DNA from: Hyphomicrobiaceae bacterium
Lineage (GTDB): Bacteria > Pseudomonadota > Alphaproteobacteria > Rhizobiales > Xanthobacteraceae
Reading direction: 5' to 3'
DNA: 64,000 nt
NCBI GenBank assembly: GCA_021324465.1
Contig: JAJPJB010000042.1
Coordinates: forward strand, 1 to 64,000
Shown here in pieces: positions 25,507 through 34,961 of the stretch. The position numbers and the translations under genes were made by a program. Position 1 is the first letter of the stretch; the number at the start of each line of letters is the position of its first letter. The notes under the pieces are model-generated. The model was not told the DNA's origin. It saw nothing but the letters and a program-made list of their open reading frames with translations, and did not search any database.

Positions 25507-26712
25507 TCATGGCGGCCGCGGCGCGTCCAAATCGTTGTTCCTCTCGCAATGCGCGATCAACCTCTCAAGGAAGGCGGCGCAGCTCAAAAGCTCTGAAACT
25601 TCGACGAATTCGTCCGGCTTGTGGGCCTGTTCGATCGAACCCGGACCGATGACAATCGTTGGTATGCCGGCCATGCTGACGAAGAGTCCGGCTTCGGTGC
25701 CGAAGCTCACCTTGCCGTAACTGTTGCGCCCGGCGAGCTGTTGTGCGAGCGCGACCAGTGGGTGGTCGAGTTTTATATCGAGCGCAGGGTATTCCAAGAT
25801 TGCCTCGAAGGCGATGCCGCAGCTCGGCTCGGCTTTCCGCATCGCCGGCTCGATTTCTGACTTTGCCCATGCAACGATTGCATCGGTAACCTCCTTTGAC
25901 TCATTTGCGCCAAGGCCGCGCGCCTCGAATTCCACTACGCACTCGTCGGGCACGATGTTCAGTGCGGTGCCCCCCTGCACGATGCTGGTGAGCAGCGTCG
26001 TGTGCGGAATGTCGTACATATGCTCTCGCTGTCCCGCCTGGGCGAGCTGCGTGGCGCGACGGCGTATCTCCCCAATCAGCGCCGCAGCATATTCCACAGC
26101 ATTGACGCCGTTCGGCGCCAGCGAGGAATGGCAGGATTTGCCGCGAAAGGTCGCACGCACCCCGTGCTTGCCCTTGTGGCCGACGATGACCTGCATTTGC
26201 GTCGGCTCGCCGACAAAACAGCCGAGCGGCTTGACCGGAGCTTGCGCGAGCTCGCGCAACAGCGGCCGCACGCCGATGCAGCCGACCTCTTCGTCGTAGG
26301 AGATCGCGAGATGGATCGGCATTTTCAGGCGGGCGCGGCCGATCTCGGGCACCATCGCAAGGCAGACTGCGACAAAGCCCTTCATGTCGGCGGTGCCACG
26401 CCCATACAGGCGTCCGTTGCGCTCGATCATTTTGAACGGCGCGCTGGTCCACGGCTGGCGGTCGACAGGGACCACATCGGTATGTCCCGACAGTATGAGG
26501 CCGGGCCTGTCCTGCGGCCCGATCGTCACCCACAACGATGCCTTCTGCCGCGTTTCATCCGCGAGCCGCCGGCCCGTTATTCCAAATGAGGCCAGATACT
26601 TTTCGATATAGGTGATGAGCGACAGGTTTGAACGATCGCTGACAGTGTCGAACGCAACCAGATCCGCCAGCACTTTCCGAATACGCTCGCCTCTATCGTC
26701 AACCATGGTCAT
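25507..26712 (-). CDS. argE: Acetylornithine deacetylase (M20 family)
   Basis: A 401-residue zinc aminoacylase of the ArgE/DapE/M20 family, which hydrolyses N-acetylornithine to ornithine in arginine synthesis. Metal-site motifs are L-S-G-H-T-D-V-V-P, Y-G-R-G-T-A-D-M-K-G, S-Y-D-E-E-V-G-C-I-G and, near the C-terminus, F-G-T-E-A-G-L-F followed by G-P-G-S-I-E-Q-A-H-K-P. These fit ArgE better than DapE. Hyphomicrobiales usually also carry the recycling enzyme ArgJ, so this copy may act on other N-acyl amino acids. It is 42 bases downstream of dapB on the same strand. Confidence 0.85.
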   Translation of the reverse strand: MTMVDDRGERIRKVLADLVAFDTVSDRSNLSLITYIEKYLASFGITGRRLADETRQKASLWVTIGPQDRPGLILSGHTDVVPVDRQPWTSAPFKMIERNGRLYGRGTADMKGFVAVCLAMVPEIGRARLKMPIHLAISYDEEVGCIGVRPLLRELAQAPVKPLGCFVGEPTQMQVIVGHKGKHGVRATFRGKSCHSSLAPNGVNAVEYAAALIGEIRRRATQLAQAGQREHMYDIPHTTLLTSIVQGGTALNIVPDECVVEFEARGLGANESKEVTDAIVAWAKSEIEPAMRKAEPSCGIAFEAILEYPALDIKLDHPLVALAQQLAGRNSYGKVSFGTEAGLFVSMAGIPTIVIGPGSIEQAHKPDEFVEVSELLSCAAFLERLIAHCERNNDLDAPRPP

Positions 26713-26754
26713 GCGGCGCGCCGGTGCTTGGCCGGTCGGAGCGAGGAGGCCAGT

Positions 26755-27582
26755 TCATATATCCCTCAGCCCCAACACATCTGCCATCGAATAAAGTCCA
26801 GGCCTCTTGTCGCGCGCCCATAAAGCGGCATGCAACGCGCCGCGCGCAAAGATCATGCGATCTTCCGCACGGTGGGTGAGCTCCACGCGCTCGGCCGGGC
26901 CGGCAAAGATTGCTGAATGCTCACCGACGACGGTTCCGCCGCGCAGCGAGGCAAAGCCGATATCGCCCTGACAGCGCGGCCCGGTTACTCCATCACGACC
27001 GCGAACGGAGCGCTGCGCGAGATCGATGCCGCGGCCTGCCGCCGCCGCACGGCCGAGCATCAAAGCGGTGCCCGACGGCGCATCGATCTTCTTGTTGTGG
27101 TGCATTTCCACGATTTCAATGTCGTAGTCATCGCCGAGCGTTTTGGCGACGCGCTTGGTCAGTGCCACAAGCAGATTGACGCCAAGGCTCATATTGCCGG
27201 ATTTCACGATCGTGGCGCGATTGGCCGCTGTGGCGATCACGGCCTCCTCTTCGGCGGAATGTCCGGTGGTGCCGATGATATGGACCTTGCCGGCGGCTGC
27301 CGTCAGTTCGGCGAGCGCAAGCGTTGCCGCAGGAATTGTGAATTCAATCAGGCCATCGGCCGCGCTCAGCGCGGTGGCGACATCGCTTGTTACCTTCACG
27401 CCGTTGGCACCGAGGCCGGCAAGCTCGCCGGCGTCGCGCCCGATTGCAGTCGATCCACGGGCTTCGACGGCGCCGGCCAGAACAAAGCCCTTGGTCGCCG
27501 CGACCGCGTGGATGAGCGTACGCCCCATTCGCCCTGCCGCCCCGGCGATCACCACACGCATCTCGGAATTTGCCGCAGACAT
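26755..27582 (-). CDS. dapB: 4-hydroxy-tetrahydrodipicolinate reductase
   Basis: A 275-residue enzyme of lysine and peptidoglycan-precursor synthesis. The N-terminal NAD(P) fold is [19 protein letters not shown] is the nucleotide loop, and the signature [15 protein letters not shown] holds the catalytic lysine. The ATG at 27582 is chosen; 27561 (M-R-V-V-I-A-G) is also possible. A longer frame to 27639 lacks family resemblance. It is transcribed ahead of argE. The 150 bases upstream contain the second intergenic repeat. Confidence 0.93.
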   Translation of the reverse strand: MSAANSEMRVVIAGAAGRMGRTLIHAVAATKGFVLAGAVEARGSTAIGRDAGELAGLGANGVKVTSDVATALSAADGLIEFTIPAATLALAELTAAAGKVHIIGTTGHSAEEEAVIATAANRATIVKSGNMSLGVNLLVALTKRVAKTLGDDYDIEIVEMHHNKKIDAPSGTALMLGRAAAAGRGIDLAQRSVRGRDGVTGPRCQGDIGFASLRGGTVVGEHSAIFAGPAERVELTHRAEDRMIFARGALHAALWARDKRPGLYSMADVLGLRDI

Positions 27583-27648
27583 GTGGCCTCCAACCGCGCC
27601 GATATTGCGGGGCGGCCGCGCCCCAGCAACACGCGCCATTGTTTATGC

Positions 27649-27696
27649 TAGAGCATTTTCCGGAAAAGTGGGTACCGGTTTTCCGCAAGAAAATGC
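27649..27696 (+). repeat. Rhizobiales-type intergenic palindromic repeat, copy 2
   Basis: Starts TAGAGCATTTTCCGGAAAAG and continues GTGGGTACCGGTTTTCCGC then AAGAAAATGC. It is the counterpart of copy 1 (25441-25490) in the opposite orientation. The two copies bracket argE-dapB as inverted repeats about 2.2 kb apart. Confidence 0.75.
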
Positions 27697-27733
27697 CACG
27701 AGACAAATGCCGCGGAGCGTAACGTGAAGTCCG

Positions 27734-28366
27734 CTAGAACTTCGGGCCGTCGTAGCCTTCGACGATGATGATATCAGCCGTAGAACTGGCGTCGCGCAGC
27801 GTCTTCGCCGCCTGGTAACCAGGCGAACGATAGCAGGCGAGCGCGGCTTCATAACTCGGGAACTCGATCACGACAGTGCGGTCGCGCACCTGGCCTTCCG
27901 GCACCTCGCGAGTGCCGGCGCGCACCAGAAAACGTGCGCCGAATTCGCCGAACGGTGCCTGGTTCGCGACGAGATAGGCTTTGTAGCCTTCCGGATCGCT
28001 CACATCGATATGGCCGATCCAATAGCCCTTGCGCGCGGCCGATGGCGGCGGCGAACCCACGACCTGAGGTTGCACGCCGTCATAGCCTTCGATGATCACG
28101 AAATCGCAGATCGAATGGGCGAGCCGCAGCGGCCGCGCGCGCTGATACTCGTCCGAGCGATAACAGGCGAGCGCGGTGGCGTAATCTGGAAATTCGCGGA
28201 TCACGGCGCGGGAGCGGAAATGGCCTTCGACGATTTCGCTCCTGCCGCCGCGCACCAGCGCAATGCCGTTGAATTTTTGATGGGCCGGCGGCGTCGCTGC
28301 CATATAGGCCTGGTAGCCGACCGGATCGCTGACATCGATCTGCGGAAGCCAGTAGCCCTTGGGCAT
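27734..28366 (-). CDS. Tandem DUF1330 protein
   Basis: A 210-residue protein made of two copies of a dimeric alpha/beta-barrel (DUF1330-like) domain, about 90 residues each. The first copy has K-G-Y-W-L-P-Q-I-D-V-S-D-P, A-L-A-C-Y-R-S-D-E-Y and I-I-E-G-Y-D-G; the second has K-G-Y-W-I-G-H-I-D-V-S-D-P, A-L-A-C-Y-R-S-P-G-Y and I-V-E-G-Y-D-G. The family normally has one domain and dimerises, so this is a fused pseudo-dimer. The ATG at 28366 was chosen over a longer frame inside pyrF. It follows pyrF by 19 bases, so they are probably co-transcribed. Function unknown. Confidence 0.8.
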   Translation of the reverse strand: MPKGYWLPQIDVSDPVGYQAYMAATPPAHQKFNGIALVRGGRSEIVEGHFRSRAVIREFPDYATALACYRSDEYQRARPLRLAHSICDFVIIEGYDGVQPQVVGSPPPSAARKGYWIGHIDVSDPEGYKAYLVANQAPFGEFGARFLVRAGTREVPEGQVRDRTVVIEFPSYEAALACYRSPGYQAAKTLRDASSTADIIIVEGYDGPKF

Positions 28367-28385
28367 GGCGCGTTCCCCTTCGACC

Positions 28386-29099
28386 TCAGACTCTCTCGCG
28401 CCTTTCGGCGGCCGCCGCAATCTCGGCCACGATCGCCTTGGCCGCAGCCTTCGGATCCGGCGCAGCAACGACCGGTCGGCCGACAACGAGATAGTCGGCG
28501 CCGGCGGCGATCGCCGCGGCCGGAGTCGCAATGCGCTTCTGGTCGTCTGGCTCAGTGCCGGCCGGTCGGATACCGGGAGTCACTAAGATCATTTTTGCTC
28601 CGACGATATTGCGAATTCTTGCCGCTTCCTCGGGTGAACAGACGAGGCCGTCGATGCCGATGTCGTGCGCCTGCGCGGCGCGCTCGGCGACAAGCTCCGA
28701 CACGGTGAAATCGTAGCCGGCGGCGGCCAGATCGGCATCGTCGTAGGAGGTCAGCACGGTCACGGCAAGGATGCGCAGAGTCCCTTCCCGCGCTTCGACC
28801 GCCGCTTTCATGGTCTGCGGATAGGCATGCACCGTGAGAAAAGTCGCACCCGATCGGGCGACGCTTTTGACGCCCTGCGCCACCGTATTGCCGATGTCGT
28901 GCAGCTTAAGATCAACAAAGACGCGCTTGCCCCCCTCGATCAGCTCTGCGGCATAAGAAAGGCCGCCGGCAAAAGCGAGCTGATAGCCGATCTTGTAGAA
29001 CGATACGGCCTCGCCGAGCCGCGCCACCATGCTCTGCGCCGCCTCGACCGAAGAGACATCGAGGGCGACGATCAAGCGGTCGCGCGGCTCAAGCTGCAT
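28386..29099 (-). CDS. pyrF: Orotidine 5'-phosphate decarboxylase
   Basis: A 237-residue enzyme that makes UMP, the last step of de novo pyrimidine synthesis. The active-site signature [14 protein letters not shown] carries the catalytic Asp-Lys-Asp set. V-T-P-G-I-R-P and V-V-G-R-P-V are the phosphate-binding loops. The length is typical for the bacterial type. It is followed by the tandem DUF1330 gene, and preceded after 46 bases by a flavin reductase on the same strand. Confidence 0.95.
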   Translation of the reverse strand: MQLEPRDRLIVALDVSSVEAAQSMVARLGEAVSFYKIGYQLAFAGGLSYAAELIEGGKRVFVDLKLHDIGNTVAQGVKSVARSGATFLTVHAYPQTMKAAVEAREGTLRILAVTVLTSYDDADLAAAGYDFTVSELVAERAAQAHDIGIDGLVCSPEEAARIRNIVGAKMILVTPGIRPAGTEPDDQKRIATPAAAIAAGADYLVVGRPVVAAPDPKAAAKAIVAEIAAAAERRERV

Positions 29100-29145
29100 C
29101 GCCCTCTCCTCGACGCGGACGTACTATCAAGATCGGCATTCGCTC

Positions 29146-29727
29146 CTAGGCCATAACGCTGGCCAATGCGATCAGCCTGCGCATAGCACTTTTCAAGGCG
29201 GCTGCAAGGGTTTCGTCTTTGAGATTGTCCATTTCGTCGAAAGCCTGGTCGGCACGCGGCACGGCCACCTGCTCCGGAATCACGAGCGCGCCGCAACCCA
29301 ATTCCAGGATCTGGCGCAAGGCCATCAGCGAGCGCAGTCCGCCCGCCGAGCCGTTCGCAGCCGAAGCAATGGCGAACACGCGGCCCTTGAAGGCACCGTA
29401 GGTCGGCTCGCCCGGCTCGCGCACCCGCGAAATCCAGTCGATCATATTCTTGATCAGCGGCGTCACCGAAGCGCTGTATTCAGGACTCGTGATGACGATG
29501 CCCTGGTGCGCCAAGAACAGGCGCTTGAGCTTCAGCGCCGATTCCGGCATGCCTGCGGAGGCCGCGAGATCGGCGTCGAACAGCGGCAGCGTGTAGTCCT
29601 CAAGCGAAATCTTTGTGACCTCGGCCTCGGCGAGAGCAAGCTCCTTTGCTGCCAGCGCCGCCAGGCGTGCATTGTGCGAGCCGGTACGCAACGAACCGGG
29701 GACGACCAGGATCTTTGGTGTACGCAT
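29146..29727 (-). CDS. NADPH-dependent FMN reductase family protein
   Basis: A 193-residue flavodoxin-like protein. The phosphate-binding loop for FMN is V-P-G-S-L-R-T-G-S-H-N, and the second signature is I-T-S-P-E-Y-S-A-S-V-T-P. These match the NAD(P)H:FMN/quinone reductase family (ChrR, azoreductase type). It is likely a soluble quinone or flavin reductase with an antioxidant role. It lies between the phospholipid methyltransferase gene (12 bases upstream) and pyrF. The physiological acceptor cannot be deduced. Confidence 0.85.
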   Translation of the reverse strand: MRTPKILVVPGSLRTGSHNARLAALAAKELALAEAEVTKISLEDYTLPLFDADLAASAGMPESALKLKRLFLAHQGIVITSPEYSASVTPLIKNMIDWISRVREPGEPTYGAFKGRVFAIASAANGSAGGLRSLMALRQILELGCGALVIPEQVAVPRADQAFDEMDNLKDETLAAALKSAMRRLIALASVMA

Positions 29728-29739
29728 AAGCGATGCGCA

Positions 29740-30486
29740 TCAGGCCTTGCGATAGACCCAGACCCGCGCCGGCGGAATGTTCAGCCAAATGCGTTCGGAG
29801 GCTTCGGCGGAAAATCCTTTTAGCCGCGTGGGTACCGGAGACGCCACCGAATAGGTGAATTGGATGAAAGGCGCGCCGGGCAGCATCAAATCGAAGGCGT
29901 CGCGCAACAGCCGCAACCGCATCTTGACCGGCTTGGTAATCAGCGGCAGGCCCGAGACGACTGCAGCGGCGGGCTGCAGAAGCAGCGCTTCCAAAAGCCG
30001 CCGCATGCTGTATGCATCACCCTGGACCAGCGTGGCTTGCGGAAAGCGGGTGCGCAGGATTCGACAGAATGACGGATTGAATTCGACCAGAACGAGCCGC
30101 GACGGCTCGACTCCGGCGCGCACCAGAGCCTCGGTGACCGGCCCGGTGCCGGGACCCAATTCCACTACCGGCCCGGAGCTGTGCGGATCGACATAGCGCG
30201 CCATCGTGCGGGCAAGCATTTTGCCCGAGGGCGTCACCGCGCCCGTCGACAGCGGACGCTCGATCCACGAGCGGATGAATCGCACTTCGTCGTCGAGCCG
30301 GATACCGCGCTTGAGCTCGAACTGCTTGATGCGCTGCTCGATCTTCTTGCCGATATCGTCGCGGCGCTGCTCGAGAATCCGGAACTGCCGCTCGATACGA
30401 CGCTCGATGATGGTCTTGCCGAATTCGAGTAGCCTCAGCTGCCGCTCGATCTTTCGTTCGAATTTTTGCAAAGCCGGCAGCGGCAT
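29740..30486 (-). CDS. Phospholipid N-methyltransferase-like SAM enzyme (PmtA type)
   Basis: A 248-residue protein. Residues 1-70 form a highly charged helix rich in R, K, E and Q (E-R-R-I-E-R-Q-F-R-I-L-E-Q-R), probably a coiled coil or amphipathic membrane-binding element. The SAM-binding motif is V-V-E-L-G-P-G-T-G-P-V-T-E-A-L, then L-V-L-V-E-F-N-P. This resembles rhizobial PmtA, which makes phosphatidylcholine from phosphatidylethanolamine, but the coiled N-terminus is longer than in classic PmtA (about 200 residues). It is near dnaJ and upstream of the flavin reductase. Phospholipid methylation is likely, not certain. Confidence 0.72.
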   Translation of the reverse strand: MPLPALQKFERKIERQLRLLEFGKTIIERRIERQFRILEQRRDDIGKKIEQRIKQFELKRGIRLDDEVRFIRSWIERPLSTGAVTPSGKMLARTMARYVDPHSSGPVVELGPGTGPVTEALVRAGVEPSRLVLVEFNPSFCRILRTRFPQATLVQGDAYSMRRLLEALLLQPAAAVVSGLPLITKPVKMRLRLLRDAFDLMLPGAPFIQFTYSVASPVPTRLKGFSAEASERIWLNIPPARVWVYRKA

Positions 30487-30564
30487 GACATCCCACGCGA
30501 CAAATTTCCATGCGACAGAATCTTGCCGCTTTTAAAGCATTTGAGTGACAAAGGCCATATAGAG

Positions 30565-31707
30565 CTATGCCGAACCGGCACGACTACCTAGGCCGTCAAG
30601 GAACTCCTTGACCTTACCAAGAAAGCCCGACGATTCCGGTTGCGTCTCGGTCGACGACAGTCGATCGAACTCGGCCAACAATTCGCGCTGCTTCTTCGTG
30701 AGCTTCTGCGGTGTTTCGACGACGACCTGAACGTACATGTCGCCGTTCTGGCGCGCCCGCAATACCGGCATACCTTTGGACTGCAGTCGAAAGCGCCGGC
30801 CTGATTGCGTTCCTTCCGGAATTTTGACCTTGGTCTTCCCGCCATCGATGGTCGGCACTTCAACTTCGCCGCCCAAGGCGGCCGTCACCATCGACACCGG
30901 GACGCGGCAATGCAGGTCGGCGCCCTCGCGCTGGAAGAATGGATGCGCGCCGATCGACAGGAAAATGTAGAGGTCGCCCGGTGGGCCGCCGCGAATGCCG
31001 GCTTCGCCTTCGCCGGCCAGGCGAATGCGCGTGCCGTCTTCGACGCCAGGCGGGATGTTCACTGCCAGCGTGCGCTCCCGTGTCACGCGGCCGGAGCCGG
31101 CACAAGCCACGCACGGACTGTCAATCGACTGGCCGCGGCCGTGGCAATTCGGGCAGGTCCGCTCAAGCGTAAAGAAGCCTTGCGCGTGGCGCACGCGGCC
31201 CTGACCTCCGCACATTGGACAGATTTTCGGCTTGGTGCCGGCCTTGGCACCGGAGCCCGAACAGGCCTCGCATGTCACCGAGGTCGGGATGCGGATCTGC
31301 GCATTCTTGCCAAGATAGGCGTCCTGGAGCGAGATCTCCATGTTGTAGCGCAGATCGGCGCCGCGCTCGCGGCCAGAACCGCGGCCGCGGCCGGTCGACA
31401 TGCCGAAAATGCCTTCGAACAGATCGGAGAAGGTCGTGCTGAATTCGGCGCCGAAGCCGGCAGCCGAGCCGCCCATGCCATGCTCGAACGCGGCATGGCC
31501 ATAGCGGTCGTAAGCTGCACGCTTCTCAGGGTCCTTGAGAACCTCGTACGCTTCGTTGACTTCCTTGAAGCGGTGTTCGGCTTCCTTATCACCCGGATTG
31601 CGATCCGGATGGTACTGCATGGCCTGTTTGCGGAACGCCGCCTTGATGTCGGTCTCGCTCGCGGTGCGATCGACCGCCAGAGTTTCGTAGTAACAGCGCT
31701 TGGCCAT
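30565..31707 (-). CDS. dnaJ: Chaperone DnaJ
   Basis: A 380-residue Hsp40 co-chaperone that stimulates DnaK ATPase. It has a J-domain with H-P-D (residues about 35-37) in [10 protein letters not shown], a G/F-type linker (residues 75-110), four zinc-finger repeats ([32 protein letters not shown]) and the C-terminal substrate domain. The J-domain starts A-K-R-C-Y-Y-E-T-L rather than the usual K-R-D-Y-Y-E-x-L, a small variation. It follows dnaK by 189 bases that contain a hairpin, so it may be partly uncoupled from dnaK. Confidence 0.96.
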   Translation of the reverse strand: MAKRCYYETLAVDRTASETDIKAAFRKQAMQYHPDRNPGDKEAEHRFKEVNEAYEVLKDPEKRAAYDRYGHAAFEHGMGGSAAGFGAEFSTTFSDLFEGIFGMSTGRGRGSGRERGADLRYNMEISLQDAYLGKNAQIRIPTSVTCEACSGSGAKAGTKPKICPMCGGQGRVRHAQGFFTLERTCPNCHGRGQSIDSPCVACAGSGRVTRERTLAVNIPPGVEDGTRIRLAGEGEAGIRGGPPGDLYIFLSIGAHPFFQREGADLHCRVPVSMVTAALGGEVEVPTIDGGKTKVKIPEGTQSGRRFRLQSKGMPVLRARQNGDMYVQVVVETPQKLTKKQRELLAEFDRLSSTETQPESSGFLGKVKEFLDGLGSRAGSA

Positions 31708-31829
31708 TAGACCCCGCCCGAAGATGTCCAATGAGCCAAGATGCGAGGCAAGTTACAAGCCGAATGACCAGCCCAGTCGACAGACAAGCAATCGGCCGAC
31801 TCGACCATCTTGCTGGCTGCTGACGACGT

Positions 31830-31856
31830 GCACCCCCGCTTTTCATTCGGGGGTGC
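31830..31856 (-). terminator. Hairpin between dnaK and dnaJ
   Basis: GCACCCCCG at 31830-31838 pairs perfectly with CGGGGGTGC at 31848-31856 across a 9-base loop. It lies 40 bases past the dnaK stop. No T-run follows on the minus strand, so it may be a weak terminator or an RNA stabiliser that sets the dnaK:dnaJ ratio. Confidence 0.6.
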
Positions 31857-31896
31857 TACACTGTAATGCCGCAACGGCATCGCCCGCCTCGCCGGC

Positions 31897-33819
31897 TCAA
31901 GCGGATTTTTTATTCTTCTTGTCGTCGTCGACTTCGGTGAATTCGGCATCGACGACGTCTTCCTTCTTGCCCTCGGCTCCAGAGCCGGCACCAGCGCCGC
32001 CGGTCTGCTGCTCCGCAGCCTGCTTGTACATGGCCTCGCCGAGCTTCATCGATGCCTGCGCCAGGGCATTGGTCTTTGCCGCAATCACGCCGGCATCATT
32101 GCCCTTCAAGGCTTCCTTGAGATCGGCCATCGCGTTTTCAATGGCGCGACGATCGGCCTCGCTGACCTTTGAACCGTGCTCGGCGAGCGTCTTCTCGGTC
32201 GAGTGGACCAGCGCTTCGGCATGGTTCTTCGCTTCGACCTGCGCTTTGCGCTTCTTGTCCTCCTCGGCGTGAGCTTCGGCGTCCTTCACCATCTTCTCGA
32301 TATCGGCTTCGGACAGGCCGCCCGAAGCTTGGATGCGAATCTGCTGCTCCTTGCCGGTGCCTTTGTCTTTGGCCGACACGTTGACAATGCCATTGGCGTC
32401 AATGTCGAAGGTGACCTCGATCTGCGGTACGCCGCGCGGCGCCGGCGGGATGCCGACCAGATCGAACTGGCCAAGCAGCTTGTTGTCGGCTGCCATTTCG
32501 CGCTCGCCCTGGAACACACGGATCGTTACCGCGGTCTGACCGTCTTCGGCAGTCGAGAACACCTGGCTCTTCTTCGTCGGGATGGTCGTATTGCGATCGA
32601 TTAGGCGCGTGAACACGCCGCCGAGCGTCTCGATGCCAAGGGACAGCGGCGTCACATCGAGCAGCAGCACGTCCTTGACATCGCCCTGCAGCACGCCCGC
32701 CTGGATCGCCGCGCCGACCGCTACCACCTCGTCCGGATTGACGCCCTTGTGCGGCTCCTTGCCGAACAATTGCTTCACAACCTCCTGGACCTTCGGCATG
32801 CGCGTCATGCCGCCGACGAGAACAACCTCATTGATCTCGGCCGCAGAGAGACCAGCATCTTTGAGCGCCAGCCGGCACGGCTCCACGGTCTTCTGAATGA
32901 GATCCTCGACCAGCGCCTCGAACTTGGCGCGCGTGAGCTTCATCGTCAGGTGCTTCGGGCCGGAAGCATCTGCGGTAATGAAGGGCAGATTGATTTCGGT
33001 CTGCGTCGTCGACGACAGCTCGATCTTGGCTTTTTCGGCGGCTTCCTTGAGCCGCTGCAGCGCAAGCTTGTCACGGCGCAGATCGATGCCCTGCTCCTTC
33101 TGGAATTCATCGGCCAGATAGTTCACCAGCCGCATATCGAAATCTTCGCCGCCGAGGAAGGTGTCGCCATTGGTCGATTTCACCTCGAACACGCCGTCGC
33201 CGATTTCGAGTATCGAAATATCGAATGTGCCGCCGCCGAGATCGTAGACCGCGATCATGCCGGACTTGTTCTTGTCGAGCCCGTAGGCGAGCGCGGCTGC
33301 CGTCGGCTCGTTGATGATGCGCAGCACTTCGAGGCCGGCGATCTTGCCGGCATCCTTGGTGGCCTGACGCTGTGCGTCGTTGAAATAGGCCGGGACGGTG
33401 ATGACGGCCTGCTCGACCTTGCTGCCGAGATAGGCCTCTGCCGTCTCTTTCATCTTCTGCAGCACGAAGGCGGAAATCTGTGACGGCGAATAGGTCTTGC
33501 CTTCGACCTCGACCCAGGCGTCGCCATTCGAGGCGCGCGTAATCTTATAAGGGACAAGCTTCTTGTCCTTTTCCACCGTTGGGTCGTCGTAGCGACGCCC
33601 GATGAGACGTTTGACTGCGAAAATTGTGCGCTCCGGATTGGTGACCGCTTGGCGCTTTGCCGGCTGGCCGACGAGGCGCTCGCCATCGTCCGTGAAAGCA
33701 ACGATAGACGGCGTGGTGCGCATGCCCTCCGAATTTTCGATGACCTTTGGCGTCTTGCCTTCCATGACGGCGACGCAGGAATTCGTGGTCCCAAGATCGA
33801 TACCGATGACCTTGCCCAT
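31897..33819 (-). CDS. dnaK: Chaperone DnaK (Hsp70)
   Basis: A 640-residue Hsp70, the usual length. It begins [16 protein letters not shown], with further ATPase signatures [12 protein letters not shown] and [12 protein letters not shown], the [12 protein letters not shown] linker to the substrate domain, and a lid ending in an acidic tail ([10 protein letters not shown]). A GAGAGAGG-type ribosome site lies about 11 bases upstream. A sigma-32 promoter with all consensus positions matched is present at 33966-33996, so it is heat-shock induced. It folds nascent and stress-damaged proteins with DnaJ and GrpE. Confidence 0.98.
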   Translation of the reverse strand: MGKVIGIDLGTTNSCVAVMEGKTPKVIENSEGMRTTPSIVAFTDDGERLVGQPAKRQAVTNPERTIFAVKRLIGRRYDDPTVEKDKKLVPYKITRASNGDAWVEVEGKTYSPSQISAFVLQKMKETAEAYLGSKVEQAVITVPAYFNDAQRQATKDAGKIAGLEVLRIINEPTAAALAYGLDKNKSGMIAVYDLGGGTFDISILEIGDGVFEVKSTNGDTFLGGEDFDMRLVNYLADEFQKEQGIDLRRDKLALQRLKEAAEKAKIELSSTTQTEINLPFITADASGPKHLTMKLTRAKFEALVEDLIQKTVEPCRLALKDAGLSAAEINEVVLVGGMTRMPKVQEVVKQLFGKEPHKGVNPDEVVAVGAAIQAGVLQGDVKDVLLLDVTPLSLGIETLGGVFTRLIDRNTTIPTKKSQVFSTAEDGQTAVTIRVFQGEREMAADNKLLGQFDLVGIPPAPRGVPQIEVTFDIDANGIVNVSAKDKGTGKEQQIRIQASGGLSEADIEKMVKDAEAHAEEDKKRKAQVEAKNHAEALVHSTEKTLAEHGSKVSEADRRAIENAMADLKEALKGNDAGVIAAKTNALAQASMKLGEAMYKQAAEQQTGGAGAGSGAEGKKEDVVDAEFTEVDDDKKNKKSA

Positions 33820-33965
33820 GGTCCTAAATCCTCTCTCTTGCGGCAGGTCGGGCAGGCCCCGAAGGCGCCCAAAAATCCGACCCCCTTTTTCTACGCTCGG
33901 TCCACCTCAGGCGCGGCGCAAGCCAACTGTCATACATGCTTGCTGCGCGAGGCAATTTCCCTTGG

Positions 33966-33996
33966 CTCATATAGGAGGGCATCATTGGCCTGCAAG
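33966..33996 (-). promoter_or_regulatory. Sigma-32 (RpoH) promoter of dnaK
   Basis: On the minus strand, CTTG (33996-33993), exactly 17 bases, then CCTATATGAG (33975-33966). This matches the alphaproteobacterial RpoH consensus CTTG-N17-CYTATNTNNG at every specified position. Transcription would start near 33960, leaving a leader of about 140 bases before the dnaK ATG. Confidence 0.85.
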
Positions 33997-34247
33997 GCAG
34001 GAGCCGCCGGTAATGCGCCTCGCATCGGATATTGGCGGCCGCCCAGGCAAAGCGCGGGGACTGCACGGCCCGTATGCAGGCCGATGGTCGGCGCGCATTG
34101 ACATGCCGGATGTCCGCGAATTGCCATATAATCCCTGCCCCACCAGCGCCCGCAGCCGACGCGGCAAGCCGCGTGAAATGCGCGACGCGCGGCAAAATTG
34201 CCGGGCCGTGGTAAAGGCCCGATAAAGACCTGCTCAAGCGCTGCGCA
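33997..34247. other. Region upstream of alkB and behind the dnaK promoter
   Basis: No gene is convincing, although open frames run through on both strands because of high GC. A TATAAT at 34127-34132 faces alkB, but the nearest TTGACA (34098-34103) is 23 bases away, too far for a standard promoter. This stretch should hold the alkB promoter. Confidence 0.35.
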
Positions 34248-34961
34248 ATGGCGAAATCTCAAGCCCTGAACCTTGGAATTGACGGGCTGCGGCTCTATCG
34301 CGGCTACCTCGACCGTGAAGCGCAGGCCGCGATGGTCGCGCAGATCCGGCAGGTTTGCGCAGCCGCGCCTCCGTTTACGCCGCGAATGCCGAAATCGGGC
34401 CGGCCGTTTTCTGTGCGCATGACAAATTGCGGTGTGCTTGGCTGGGTCTCGGACGAGAACGGCTATCGCTATCAGGCGACCCATCCGGAGACCGGGCAAG
34501 CGTGGCCGCCGCTGCCACAGGCTTTGGCAAGGATCTGGGGCGAGATCGCCGATTATCCCTGTGTGCCGGAGGCCTGCCTGATCAATTTCTACAGGGCCTC
34601 GGCAAAGATGGGTCTACATCAGGACCGCGACGAGCGGGATTTTGCCGCACCTGTCGTCTCGCTTTCGCTTGGCGATTCCTGTTTGTTTCGGGTCGGCGGT
34701 ATGAGACGCAGCGATCCTACTCGCTCCTTTCGGCTCGATTCGGGTGACGTGGTCGTGCTGGGGGGCGCCGCGCGGCTGGCCTTTCATGGCGTCGACCGGA
34801 TTTATCCCGGCACCTCAACCCTGCTCACCGAGGCCGGCTTCAGCGAGGCTGGATCTGGTCTGGGCCGGCCGAAGGGGACTGGACGGATTAACCTGACCAT
34901 GCGACGGGTGACGACGCCCGATACCGTAGCAGCGGAGCCCGCGCTTAACGGCCGTTCATGA
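34248..34961 (+). CDS. alkB: Alkylated-DNA repair dioxygenase AlkB
   Basis: A 237-residue Fe(II)/2-oxoglutarate oxygenase that removes methyl groups from 1-methyladenine and 3-methylcytosine. It has I-N-F-Y-R, then the iron-binding H-Q-D-R-D-E, a distal histidine in F-H-G-V-D-R-I, and the two arginines of R-I-N-L-T-M-R-R. Aromatic residues of the base pocket precede it (G-W-V-S-D-E-N-G-Y-R-Y). The length fits E. coli AlkB (216) with a longer C-terminus. It overlaps the next gene by 4 bases (ATGA). Together with nth and the Ada-like protein, the window holds three DNA-repair enzymes, but they are far apart. Confidence 0.93.
   Translation: MAKSQALNLGIDGLRLYRGYLDREAQAAMVAQIRQVCAAAPPFTPRMPKSGRPFSVRMTNCGVLGWVSDENGYRYQATHPETGQAWPPLPQALARIWGEIADYPCVPEACLINFYRASAKMGLHQDRDERDFAAPVVSLSLGDSCLFRVGGMRRSDPTRSFRLDSGDVVVLGGAARLAFHGVDRIYPGTSTLLTEAGFSEAGSGLGRPKGTGRINLTMRRVTTPDTVAAEPALNGRS

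Noticed and set aside
34098-34132. TTGACA and TATAAT upstream of alkB
   Set aside because: A spacer of 23 bases is too long for a sigma-70 promoter.
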